A DNA stretch of 7,783 nt from Gemmatimonadota bacterium. Lineage in GTDB: Bacteria > Gemmatimonadota > Gemmatimonadetes > Longimicrobiales > Gaopeijiaceae. The translations under genes and the position numbers were made by a program. This document shows, one piece after another, positions 1-6,572 of this stretch. The stretch is taken from positions 38,122 to 45,904 of the forward strand of contig JAGWBP010000013.1 in assembly GCA_021295835.1 (NCBI GenBank). Direction: 5' to 3'. The notes under the pieces were generated by a model. The model saw only the letters and a program-made list of their open reading frames with translations. It did not search any database and was not told the DNA's origin. Every line of letters starts with the position of its first letter. Position 1 is the stretch's first letter.

Positions 1-283
1 CGTGCGAGACAACCCGCCGCTCCAGCAGGATGCGCCGCGAATGTGCTCCGAGCCCCTCCATGGTCAGGAATCTCGCACCCCCGGGGAGCGACGAGCTATC
101 TACCATCCGGGCCACTCGGTCGCAGATTCTCCTGCGCTCGTCCATGTCGGTGCGCGAGGCGAAGCGGTGCCCCTGAAGGTTGCGCGCAAGCCGCACCCGG
201 GTCGAAAGCACGATGTCGGCGTCGGGGCCGTCGGCTTCCAGCCACCTGAGCCCCAGGCCGCCGACCTGCTCCGTGTGCGTCAC
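1..283 (-). CDS. mcsB: McsB protein-arginine kinase, N-terminal 94 residues (runs off left edge)
   Basis: McsB is an ATP:guanido phosphotransferase-family kinase. With its activator McsA it phosphorylates arginine side chains, which in Firmicutes targets proteins to ClpC-ClpP and inactivates the repressor CtsR. Only the first 94 codons are inside the window. Residues 23-36 read DIVLSTRVRLARNL, the hallmark nucleotide-phosphate-binding S-x-R-x-R...RN segment of the family, followed by a conserved F41 and, near residues 86-93, LLERRVVS, which matches the usual L-ER-LVS stretch. I place the start at a GTG whose last two bases belong to the mcsA TGA stop (GTGA overlap). A GAGG lies 5 nt upstream, and the conserved block begins at a normal distance from this start. 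Translation is probably coupled to mcsA. The catalytic C-terminal part is not visible, so activity cannot be judged. A different guanido kinase is unlikely given the adjacent mcsA. Confidence 0.93.
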   Translation of the reverse strand, partial: MTHTEQVGGLGLRWLEADGPDADIVLSTRVRLARNLQGHRFASRTDMDERRRICDRVARMVDSSSLPGGARFLTMEGLGAHSRRILLERRVVSH

Positions 284-789
284 CTCGACCTCGCAGCGTC
301 AAGGCCGCGGATCTGGTCGCGCAGCACCGCAGCCCGCTCGAAGTCCTCGGTCTTGATCGCCCGCTCGAGCCGACGCCCCAGGTCGGCCAGCTGCCGTCCG
401 GAGACGAAACCCTCGGGATCGGGTGGCACGTACACCTTCCCAACGTGCTCGGATGATCCGTGGATCCGTCTCAGCAGCCGCCTGGAGAGCGTCTCGAAGG
501 AGGTATAGCACTCGGGGCACCCCATGCGCCCGCTCTCCTTGAAGTCCGCGGTCGTCTGGCCACAGAAGTCGCACGCCCCCCCCTCTCGCCCACCAGCCCC
601 GTCGACGACGTGGGAGACCAGGTCCATTACCGCCTTTTCAGGCGCGAGGAGCGGACCCACACCCTTGGCTTCGGCGCACGCCTTGCACAGGTACTGCGTC
701 GATGCCTGATTGTCCACTACCTGGGTGAGGTGTACAGTGGCCCTGTTCCCGCAGTCGGCGCTGTCGCAGCTTCGATCAGCCTCGGACAT
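280..789 (-). CDS. mcsA: McsA-like zinc-finger, UVR-motif protein (activator of McsB)
   Basis: This 169-residue protein has the McsA layout. A first zinc site uses C8, C13, C35 and C38. A second uses C73, C76, C91 and C94 (CDFC...CPEC). The segment HVGKVYVPPDPEG (115-127) follows, and residues 136-165 form a UVR (UvrB/UvrC-interaction) helical motif of the form LGRRLERAIKTEDFERAAVLRDQI. In Firmicutes McsA binds McsB and stimulates its arginine kinase activity; the zinc sites also sense metal or redox stress. The start is the ATG at 789, preceded 9 nt upstream by a strong Shine-Dalgarno run at 799-807. The frame stays open upstream to 966, but that extension lies inside lolD and lacks conservation. 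It overlaps the end of lolD by 14 nt and the mcsB start by 4 nt. Unlike the Firmicutes operon there is no ctsR before it. The first cysteine pair is spaced CX4C rather than the more usual CX2C. Confidence 0.93.
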   Translation of the reverse strand: MSEADRSCDSADCGNRATVHLTQVVDNQASTQYLCKACAEAKGVGPLLAPEKAVMDLVSHVVDGAGGREGGACDFCGQTTADFKESGRMGCPECYTSFETLSRRLLRRIHGSSEHVGKVYVPPDPEGFVSGRQLADLGRRLERAIKTEDFERAAVLRDQIRGLDAARSR

Positions 790-1528
790 CTTCCAGAACT
801 CCCTCCCGGAGCCGGAGGACCCTGTCGGCGCGATCGGCCAGCTCGCGGTTGTGCGTGGCGACGACGAGCGCGGCTCCGCTCCTCTCGCGCATGCGGAAGA
901 GCAGGTCCTGTACCTCTCTGCTGGTAGCTGTGTCAAGATCTCCGGTCGGCTCGTCGGCGAGGACAACGGGCGGCTCGTTCACCAGGGCGCGTGCCACTGC
1001 GACTCGCTGCTGCTCGCCCCCCGAGAGCTGGTTGGGCTTGTGGTCGAAGCGGCCTCCGAGACCCACCGCCTCGAGCAGCGTCGAGGCACGCTTCCTCGCG
1101 GTCCTGCGGTCGCTGGAGTTGATCATCGCTGGAATCATCGCGTTCTCAAGGGCCGTGAAGTCGCCGAGCAGGTGATGAAATTGGAAGACGAAGCCGATGC
1201 TGCGCGTGCGCAACGCGGCCGCCTCTTCGTCGGAGAGGCCGGATACGTCGCTGCCGCTGATCAGCACCGTGCCCGAAGTCGGCCGGTCGAGCGCCCCAAG
1301 TAGGTGTAGGAACGTCGACTTGCCCGACCCGCTGGCCCCTACGATAGCAACCGCTTCTCCGCTCCGCACCTCGAGGTCGAGACCCCGGAGCACTTGGAGC
1401 GGAGGTCCCGCCGCATTCGGGTAGCTCCGGACCAGGGCGCGGGCTGTGATCGGTGAGTCGCCCGCCCGGTCGCCAGCTGCGCGCTCCTTGCCTGGCATCC
1501 CGGTCCCGGTGCCTTCCGCTCCACTCAT
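776..1528 (-). CDS. lolD: LolD-type ATPase of the lipoprotein-releasing ABC exporter
   Basis: This 250-residue ABC ATPase would power extraction of lipoproteins from the inner membrane for delivery to the outer membrane, acting with the permease encoded just upstream. All nucleotide-binding elements are present: Walker A GASGSGKS at 64-71, Q-loop Q116, signature LSGGEQQ at 168-174, Walker B VVLADE at 188-193, and H-loop H226. The stretch GFVFQFHHLLGDFTALENA (112-130) is typical of LolD within the MacB/FtsE/LolD group. The start at ATG 1528, 5 nt after the permease stop, gives about 20 extra N-terminal residues compared with E. coli LolD. An internal ATG at 1498 (240 residues), with a GGAAGG further upstream, is a reasonable alternative. 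The 3' end overlaps mcsA by 14 nt. Export of another substrate, as in MacB-like systems, is less likely because the partner permease is of LolC/E type. Confidence 0.9.
   Translation of the reverse strand: MSGAEGTGTGMPGKERAAGDRAGDSPITARALVRSYPNAAGPPLQVLRGLDLEVRSGEAVAIVGASGSGKSTFLHLLGALDRPTSGTVLISGSDVSGLSDEEAAALRTRSIGFVFQFHHLLGDFTALENAMIPAMINSSDRRTARKRASTLLEAVGLGGRFDHKPNQLSGGEQQRVAVARALVNEPPVVLADEPTGDLDTATSREVQDLLFRMRERSGAALVVATHNRELADRADRVLRLREGVLEDVRG
799..807 (-). promoter_or_regulatory. Ribosome binding site of mcsA
   Basis: On the minus strand the sequence GGGAGGGAG ends 9 nt before the mcsA ATG and is complementary to the CCTCC anti-SD seen in the 16S fragment of this same window. It is the strongest Shine-Dalgarno in front of any of the tightly overlapping genes here and fixes the mcsA start at 789. 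It lies inside the lolD coding region, so mcsA can be initiated independently of, or by ribosomes finishing, lolD. Confidence 0.7.
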
Positions 1529-1533
1529 GGCCG

Positions 1534-2838
1534 CTACCGGCGAATCGCCGCGATCGGCTCGAGGCGAGACGCCTGGCGAGCCGGGTAGATCGTGGCCAGG
1601 AGCGAAATGAGCAGGCTCACCGACGTAATCCAGAGGATGTCCCGCCCCGAGATCAGGACCGGCAGGCGGTCCAGCCCGTAGATTTCCGGCGGAATCGGAA
1701 TGAGTCGGTAGCGCTCGATGAGCACCGCCAGGATTTGCCCCAGCGCTAGACCGGCGGCGGTGCCGACCACCCCGATCCAGAGGCCCTGCAGCACGAAGAC
1801 GACGAGCGTGTCTCGGCGTGTGAGTCCCATCGCCTTGAGAATGCCGATCTCCCGCCTCCGGGTGGCCACCACCATCACCAGCGTGATCACGATGTTGAAG
1901 GAGGCCACCAGCACGATCAGCGACACGATCACGCCCATCGCGAGCTTCTCCAGCTTTAGGGCGGCGAAGAGCTGGCGATTGGTCTCGGTCCAGGGGTCCA
2001 CGAAGTAGGGCCAACCTCCGAGCGCCGAGCGCACCGAGTCGGCCACATCCGCTGACTCCCATGGATCGGCCACGCGACCTCCCAGCCACGACGCCGTGCC
2101 CTCCTCCATCCCCAGCAGCCTCTGCACATTGGCGATAGCGGTGTAGCCGTTCTGGGCGTCGTACAGGTGCATCCCCGTCGCGAAGACGCCCGCCACCACC
2201 CAGTCCTCGGCAACTGGCACAATGTCCCCGTTGGGGCTGACCCTGAGGTTCTCGAGGGCGACGACCCTCACCGTGTCGCCGACGAAGGCGCCCATGCGAG
2301 TCGCGAGGCCGCTGCCAAGTACAATTGGCGGCAGCTCGCCCGGTGCGCTCTCCAGAGGGAGCCTACCCGAGCGGAGACTGTCCTCGGTAGCGGTTACGGG
2401 CGGCGCATCCGAGTCCAGAGAATAGCCGAAGAGATTCAGGACCTCCGCATAGTCCTCGCGTAGCACGATGGCCACCTTGGTGTAGGCCACGGGTGCCGTC
2501 GCAACCACTCCATCGACCGCGCCCACCCGTTCTGCCACATCGCTCCAGTCCTGCAGCCGGAGCGAGAGACCCGACTGACGCACCATGATGTGCGGCGTCG
2601 ATCCCAGGATCCTTGAGCGCAGCTCGGTCTGCATCCCGGTCATCACCCCGATCACCACAATCAGAGCGGTCACCCCTACCGTCACTCCCCCGAGGGCGAT
2701 CCAGGTGATGAAGGTCAGGAACCGCGACCGTCGCTCGGAGTGGTCCCGCCCGCCCCGCAGGTGGCGGCGCGCCAGGAACCACGAGAGACGCAGACGGTGT
2801 CTCAGCGGAGTCCCTTCCACCGCTGCGCCCTCGCTCAC
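1534..2838 (-). CDS. lolC: LolC/LolE-type lipoprotein-releasing permease (FtsX-like)
   Basis: This is a 434-residue inner-membrane permease with the LolC/E topology. A cytoplasmic N-terminus is followed by one membrane segment (about 43-67). A large periplasmic MacB-like domain spans about 70-295. Three C-terminal membrane segments lie at about 299-325, 347-377 and 401-419. The region VASFNIVITLVMVVATRRREIGILKAMG (311-338) and the ending IYPARQASRLEPIAAIRR are characteristic of FtsX-like Lol permeases. With LolD it would release outer-membrane-destined lipoproteins to the LolA chaperone. Only one permease gene is visible, so it may form a homodimer; the symbol lolC is used for convenience and lolE would be equally defensible. 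The start is a GTG at 2838 overlapping the lysS TGA (GTGA). A second in-frame GTG at 2820 has a GAGG about 8 nt upstream and may be the true start. Confidence 0.88.
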   Translation of the reverse strand: MSEGAAVEGTPLRHRLRLSWFLARRHLRGGRDHSERRSRFLTFITWIALGGVTVGVTALIVVIGVMTGMQTELRSRILGSTPHIMVRQSGLSLRLQDWSDVAERVGAVDGVVATAPVAYTKVAIVLREDYAEVLNLFGYSLDSDAPPVTATEDSLRSGRLPLESAPGELPPIVLGSGLATRMGAFVGDTVRVVALENLRVSPNGDIVPVAEDWVVAGVFATGMHLYDAQNGYTAIANVQRLLGMEEGTASWLGGRVADPWESADVADSVRSALGGWPYFVDPWTETNRQLFAALKLEKLAMGVIVSLIVLVASFNIVITLVMVVATRRREIGILKAMGLTRRDTLVVFVLQGLWIGVVGTAAGLALGQILAVLIERYRLIPIPPEIYGLDRLPVLISGRDILWITSVSLLISLLATIYPARQASRLEPIAAIRR

Positions 2839-4364
2839 GGTGACCGGAGCGTAGGGAAGGTGATCACGTCCCGGATCGAAGGCTGGTCGGTGAGCAGCAT
2901 GACCAACCGGTCGATGCCGATGCCTACGCCCCCGGTCGGCGGCAGGCCGTGCTCGAGCGCCATCAGGTAGTCTTCGTCCACGGCGTGCGCCTCCAAGTCC
3001 CCAGCGGCACGGAGCGCCGCCTGCTCCTCCAGAGCGGTACGCTGAGCAACGGGATCGTTTTGCTCGCTGAAGGCGTTAGCGATCTCCTGGCCTGCGGCGA
3101 AGAGCTCGAATCGCTCGGTAATCCCAGGAGCACCCCTCTTCTCCTTGGCCAGTGGGCTCAGCAAGGCGGGGTAGCTCACCACAAAGGTGGGTTGAACAAG
3201 AGCGGGCTGCACAGCCAGGCCGAAGAGCTTGTCGAGGAGCTTGCCCCGGTCGGCGGCCGCAAGGTCTCTCGCGCCGAGCGCCTCGGCGCTGGCTCTGAGA
3301 TCCGGGAGCGGCGCGGTCATCGGGTCCGCGCCGATCGCTTCGGCTAGGCTCCCCACGAAGGAGATCTGCTGAAAGGGCGTTTCTAGGTGGACGCGAGAGC
3401 CCTGGTAGGAGAGCTCCTCCCCGCATCCGGCGGCCGTCGCCGACTCCGAGACCAGCTGCTCCACGAGGCCCATCATCGTCTCGTAGTCCGCGAACGCCTG
3501 GTAGCATTCGAGCATCGTGAATTCGGGGTTGTGGTAGCGGTCGATGCCCTCGTTCCTAAAATCCTTCGCTATCTCGTAGACTCGGTGCATGCCTCCTACG
3601 ATGAGCCGCTTCAGGTAGAGCTCGTCGGCGATGCGCAGGTACAGCGTACGATCGAGCGCATGGTGATGGGTCCGGAAGGGGCGCGCGGTCGCCCCCCCGT
3701 AGAGAGGCTGCAGTACCGGCGTCTCGACCTCGAGGTACCCCAGGCCGTCGAGGTGGGCGCGGATCGCGGAGACGACGCGGGCGCGGGCCCTGAAGACCTC
3801 GCGCCTCTCGGGGTGCACCGCGAGGTCGGCGTAGCGCTTCCGGTAGCGCGCCTCGCGAGCGGAGAGCCCCGAGTGGGTAACCGCCGCGCCGCTCTCGGCG
3901 TCCTGCGCGACCTTGCCGAAGGGGAGCGGGCGTAGCGACTTGCAGAGCAGTGCAAGGTCCGTAGCTCCTATCGTCACCTCTCCGGCGCGGGTGCGGAAGA
4001 GAGCCCCCTCTACGCCGATCCAGTCCCCAAGGTCGAGGAGCGGGAGGAGCGAGTAGAGCTCCTCCCCGAGGACATTGCGCCTGAAGTGCGCCTGCAGGCG
4101 CCCAGTGTGATCCTCCAGGTCGGCGAACGAGCTGCCACCGTGCGAGCGCAGCGCCACCATTCTGCCAGCCCACCGGCCCTCGACCTCGCCACCACGGCCC
4201 TCGCCGAGCGCCTCGAACTCGGCCGCCGACGGCGTCGCATGGCGGGTGACGCCGTACGAGTAGGCGAAGGGCTCGACCCCACGCGCCCTAAGCTCCTCGA
4301 GCTTCTCCAGACGTGCCTGCCTGATGCGCGAGAGCATCTCGCCCTCAGAGATGCCGTCAGGCAC
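2835..4364 (-). CDS. lysS: Class II lysyl-tRNA synthetase
   Basis: LysRS charges tRNA-Lys with lysine in the cytoplasm. The 509-residue protein has the usual length and order: an N-terminal helix rich in Arg/Lys/Glu (about 10-30), an OB-fold anticodon-binding domain (about 60-140), then the class II catalytic core. Motif 1 surrounds GYLEVETPVLQP (209-220), motif 2 includes FRNEGIDRYHNPEFT (269-283), and motif 3 is GGVGIGIDRLVML (478-490) followed by SIRDVITFPTLR. The lysine-pocket region ELFAAGQEIANAFSEQNDP (420-438) matches the family pattern closely. I take the GTG at 4364 as start, overlapping the prfB stop by 8 nt. The in-frame ATG at 4337, nine residues later and with a GAGGGCGAG just before it, would also leave the whole conserved protein intact. 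The 3' end overlaps the Lol permease start by 4 nt. Nothing is truncated or missing. Confidence 0.97.
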   Translation of the reverse strand: MPDGISEGEMLSRIRQARLEKLEELRARGVEPFAYSYGVTRHATPSAAEFEALGEGRGGEVEGRWAGRMVALRSHGGSSFADLEDHTGRLQAHFRRNVLGEELYSLLPLLDLGDWIGVEGALFRTRAGEVTIGATDLALLCKSLRPLPFGKVAQDAESGAAVTHSGLSAREARYRKRYADLAVHPERREVFRARARVVSAIRAHLDGLGYLEVETPVLQPLYGGATARPFRTHHHALDRTLYLRIADELYLKRLIVGGMHRVYEIAKDFRNEGIDRYHNPEFTMLECYQAFADYETMMGLVEQLVSESATAAGCGEELSYQGSRVHLETPFQQISFVGSLAEAIGADPMTAPLPDLRASAEALGARDLAAADRGKLLDKLFGLAVQPALVQPTFVVSYPALLSPLAKEKRGAPGITERFELFAAGQEIANAFSEQNDPVAQRTALEEQAALRAAGDLEAHAVDEDYLMALEHGLPPTGGVGIGIDRLVMLLTDQPSIRDVITFPTLRSP

Positions 4365-5473
4365 TCCGGGCCGCCCCGAACTTCTTCAGGTACGCTTCGA
4401 TGAAGGGATCCAGCGCCCCATCGACGACCGCGCTCGCGTCCCCCTTCTTAACCCCCGTGCGGTGGTCGTTGACCATCGTGTACGGAGCGAAGACGTAGGA
4501 GCGGATCTGATTTCCCCAGGCGATGTCGGCCTTCGAGGACTCGAGCTCCTGCCTCTCTCGCTCCTTCTCCTCCTTGGCTCGCTGGTAGAGCGCCGCGCGC
4601 AGCATCTTCATCGCGGTCGAGCGGTTCTTATGCTGCGAGCGCTCCTGCTGACACGACACGACCACCCCGGTGGGCAGGTGTGTGATGCGAATCGCCGAGT
4701 CCGTCTTGTTGACGTGCTGTCCCCCGGCCCCCGAGGCCCGAAAGGTGTCGACGCGAAGCTCCGACTCGTCTATCTCGATCTCGACCTGGTCGTCCAGGAC
4801 CGGGTAGACGAAGACCGAGGCGAAGGACGTGTGGCGTCTGGACTGCGAATCGAAGGGTGATATGCGCACGAGCCTGTGAACACCCGTCTCGGCTCTCAGG
4901 TACCCGTAGGCGTAGTCGCCCCTGATCTCGAGCGTCGCACTCTTGATACCCGCCTCGTCGGCGTGCTGGATGTCGAGGATGCGGATCTCGTAGCTGCGCC
5001 GCTCGGCCCACCTCATGTACATGCGCTGCAGCATCTCGGCCCAGTCCTGCGACTCGCGCCCGCCCGCTCCGGGGTGCACCGTCAGCATAGCTTCCCGGTG
5101 GTCGTCCTCGCCCCCTAGCATCGTCCGGAATTCGAGCCGGGAGACGCCGGCATGGAGAGCCGATATCTCGCTCTCCCACTCGGCGGCGAGCTCGGCGTCG
5201 GGATCTTCGGCCAGGAGCTCGCCCAGTTCTTCGAGCGTCGCGGCCCTGGCGCTCAGATCACTCCAGGGCTCCACCCACCCCTTGAGGCGGTTGGCTTCGG
5301 CGATCAGACGGCGGGCGGCCTCGGGGTCGGTCCAGAAGCCCTCGGCCGCCTGCCGCCGGTCGAGAGCGGCGACGCGCTCGCCCTTGGCGTCAATGTCAAA
5401 GGTACCCCCTTAGCTCTTCGATCCTCCGCTGGGTGGCGGCGAGGCGCTTGGGGGCGTCCTGGATGGTGGTCAT
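4357..5473 (-). CDS. prfB: Peptide chain release factor 2 with +1 programmed frameshift (join 5473..5399, 5397..4357)
   Basis: RF2 recognises UGA and UAA stop codons and triggers peptide release. Translation starts at ATG 5473 and reads 25 codons (MTTIQDAPKRL...LRGYL) to an in-frame TGA at 5398-5396. A +1 shift there, skipping base 5398, opens the remaining 346 codons, for 371 residues in total. The SPF stop-codon-recognition tripeptide falls at 205-207 and the catalytic GGQ at 250-252, the same numbers as in E. coli RF2, which strongly supports the joined reading. An AGGAG lies 11 nt before the ATG. A caller that ignores frameshifting would begin at ATG 5274 and lose the first 66 residues. 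Regulation is visible in the sequence: scarce RF2 slows termination at TGA and favours the frameshift, giving autoregulation. It follows the porV-like gene by 28 nt and overlaps lysS by 8 nt. Confidence 0.97.
5395..5410 (-). promoter_or_regulatory. prfB programmed +1 frameshift site
   Basis: On the minus strand this reads AGG GGG TAC CTT TGA C. The elements are an SD-like AGGGGG, a three-base spacer, the slippery CTT codon and the TGA stop followed by C. The arrangement is nearly identical to the E. coli prfB site (AGG GGG TAT CTT TGA C), with the stop likewise at codon 26. The internal SD pairs with the ribosome's anti-SD and pushes the peptidyl-tRNA from CUU to UUU, after which GAC is read in the new frame. 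Confidence 0.96.
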
Positions 5474-5484
5474 GTTAGCGGCCG

Positions 5485-5501
5485 CTCCTGCCCGAGGGCA
5501 G
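5485..5501 (-). promoter_or_regulatory. Short hairpin overlapping the prfB ribosome binding site
   Basis: Directly after the porV-like stop codon the minus strand reads CTGCC-CTCG-GGCAG, a perfect 5-bp stem with a four-base loop (5501-5488). Its 3' arm shares AG with the prfB Shine-Dalgarno AGGAG (5489-5485). A ribosome finishing the upstream gene would open the stem, so it could couple prfB initiation to upstream translation. No T-tract follows, so it is not a terminator. Function is inferred; a 5-bp stem in GC-rich DNA can arise by chance. Confidence 0.35.
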
Positions 5502-6572
5502 TCAGAAGGAAACGCCGAGCGAAACGTGGATCGGCTCGCTCAGCTCCGTCAGGGTCGAGCGCGCCAGGTACTTGGAGAGGCCCAGGTCGAAGGGATCGAC
5601 GCTGAACCCCACACCTACGGTGGCGCCGGAGGCGCGGCCGAGATCCTGACGCTCCTGCGCGTCCCCATTGTGCAGGTGCGCATACCCAATCGCGATGCTG
5701 ACGAGATCCGCAGCATGTAAGTTCATCCCCACGTGTACGCTTGGCGATCCCAGGGCACGGACGCGATTCTCGGCCTCGACCGAGAGCCAGAGGTTCATCA
5801 TTCCGTCCTCAACCAGGCGGCCAAGCGCCTCGTACGCCACGCCGACACGCATGCGCGCCGGAAGGGGCTGCGCCTCCTTGGCATCGCGGCTCCGGAAGCG
5901 CGTGCCCAGGTGCGCAAGCATCCACCCGACCCGCAGAGGCACGCCGGGAAGGGGCTGAGCCTGCACCCCGACATCCCATGCATAGGCAGAGCTAGTCGTC
6001 TCGCGTTCCTGGCAATCGCCGCGGCATCCTTCCCGGCGCTGCACCAGCTTGGCATTCACGCCAGCGTGGATTCCCCACGGAAGCGCGGTGCCGAAGCTGG
6101 CAATCGCCAGGTGACTGCGAATACTCAACTCCCCGAGGACATTATTGAAGTCGTCGGTGAGTGTCTGTTCCCCCTGATCGAGGAGATAGTACGAGAAACC
6201 CACCGTGCCCAGACGAGACAACGGCCAGAGTACGTTCAGCGCAATGGATGGGTCGATTTGTTCGCCCCTGTAGATCGACAACCGACGCTCCTGCTGCGCG
6301 GCGAGTCCGGCAGGGTTCCAGAATGCAGCCTCCTCGCTCGCCATGGCGGTCATCGCGCGACCCGACCCTATTCCCTGTGCCCCAACCGGCAGGAGCAGGA
6401 AGGGAGCGCCCTCAGCCTCTGTCACCTCGTCAGGCTCGCTGCCCTCCTGGCCGGATGCGATGGGTGGGCCGAGCGCTCCCAGAAGGGCGACCACAGCGAC
6501 CATCGCGACAGCGCTTGGCGGGAGAGCCAGCCACGAGCTCGTACGCAAGTTGCTACCGGCTTTTCGAGGCAT
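5502..6572 (-). CDS. PorV/PorQ-like outer-membrane beta-barrel protein
   Basis: This 356-residue protein appears to be secreted and membrane-inserted. A basic N-terminus and hydrophobic stretch (about 15-39, ending IASGQ) form a plausible Sec signal peptide with cleavage near residue 40. There is no lipobox cysteine. The mature part opens with LPVGAQGIGSGRAMTAMASEEAAFWNPAGLA; the glycine-rich run and WNPAGLA are hallmarks of the PorV/PorQ (UPF0164) family. Alternating strands follow, and the protein ends in VSLGVSF with a C-terminal phenylalanine, as expected of a barrel insertion signal. C183 and C187 in one loop could form a disulfide. PorV itself serves type IX secretion in Bacteroidota, but many homologues have no assigned role, so the exact function is unknown. 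ATG 6572 overlaps era by 20 nt. ATG 6614 has a better SD (GGAG, 5 nt spacing) but implies a 62-nt overlap and a long n-region. Confidence 0.82.
   Translation of the reverse strand: MPRKAGSNLRTSSWLALPPSAVAMVAVVALLGALGPPIASGQEGSEPDEVTEAEGAPFLLLPVGAQGIGSGRAMTAMASEEAAFWNPAGLAAQQERRLSIYRGEQIDPSIALNVLWPLSRLGTVGFSYYLLDQGEQTLTDDFNNVLGELSIRSHLAIASFGTALPWGIHAGVNAKLVQRREGCRGDCQERETTSSAYAWDVGVQAQPLPGVPLRVGWMLAHLGTRFRSRDAKEAQPLPARMRVGVAYEALGRLVEDGMMNLWLSVEAENRVRALGSPSVHVGMNLHAADLVSIAIGYAHLHNGDAQERQDLGRASGATVGVGFSVDPFDLGLSKYLARSTLTELSEPIHVSLGVSF

Noticed and set aside
1529..2089. In-frame upstream extension of lolD to an ATG at 2089
   Set aside because: It lies wholly within the Lol permease coding region in another frame, and the extra residues are low-complexity Arg/Gly/Ala. 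ABC ATPase homology begins only after 1528.
4357..5274. prfB as a 305-residue protein starting at ATG 5274
   Set aside because: It would lack the N-terminal domain, and the perfect frameshift cassette at 5395-5410 with E. coli-like SPF and GGQ numbering shows the joined form is correct.
5478..5485. GCGGCCGC palindrome before prfB as an operator
   Set aside because: An 8-bp GC palindrome is expected by chance in such GC-rich DNA, and nothing else in the region supports a regulator binding site.
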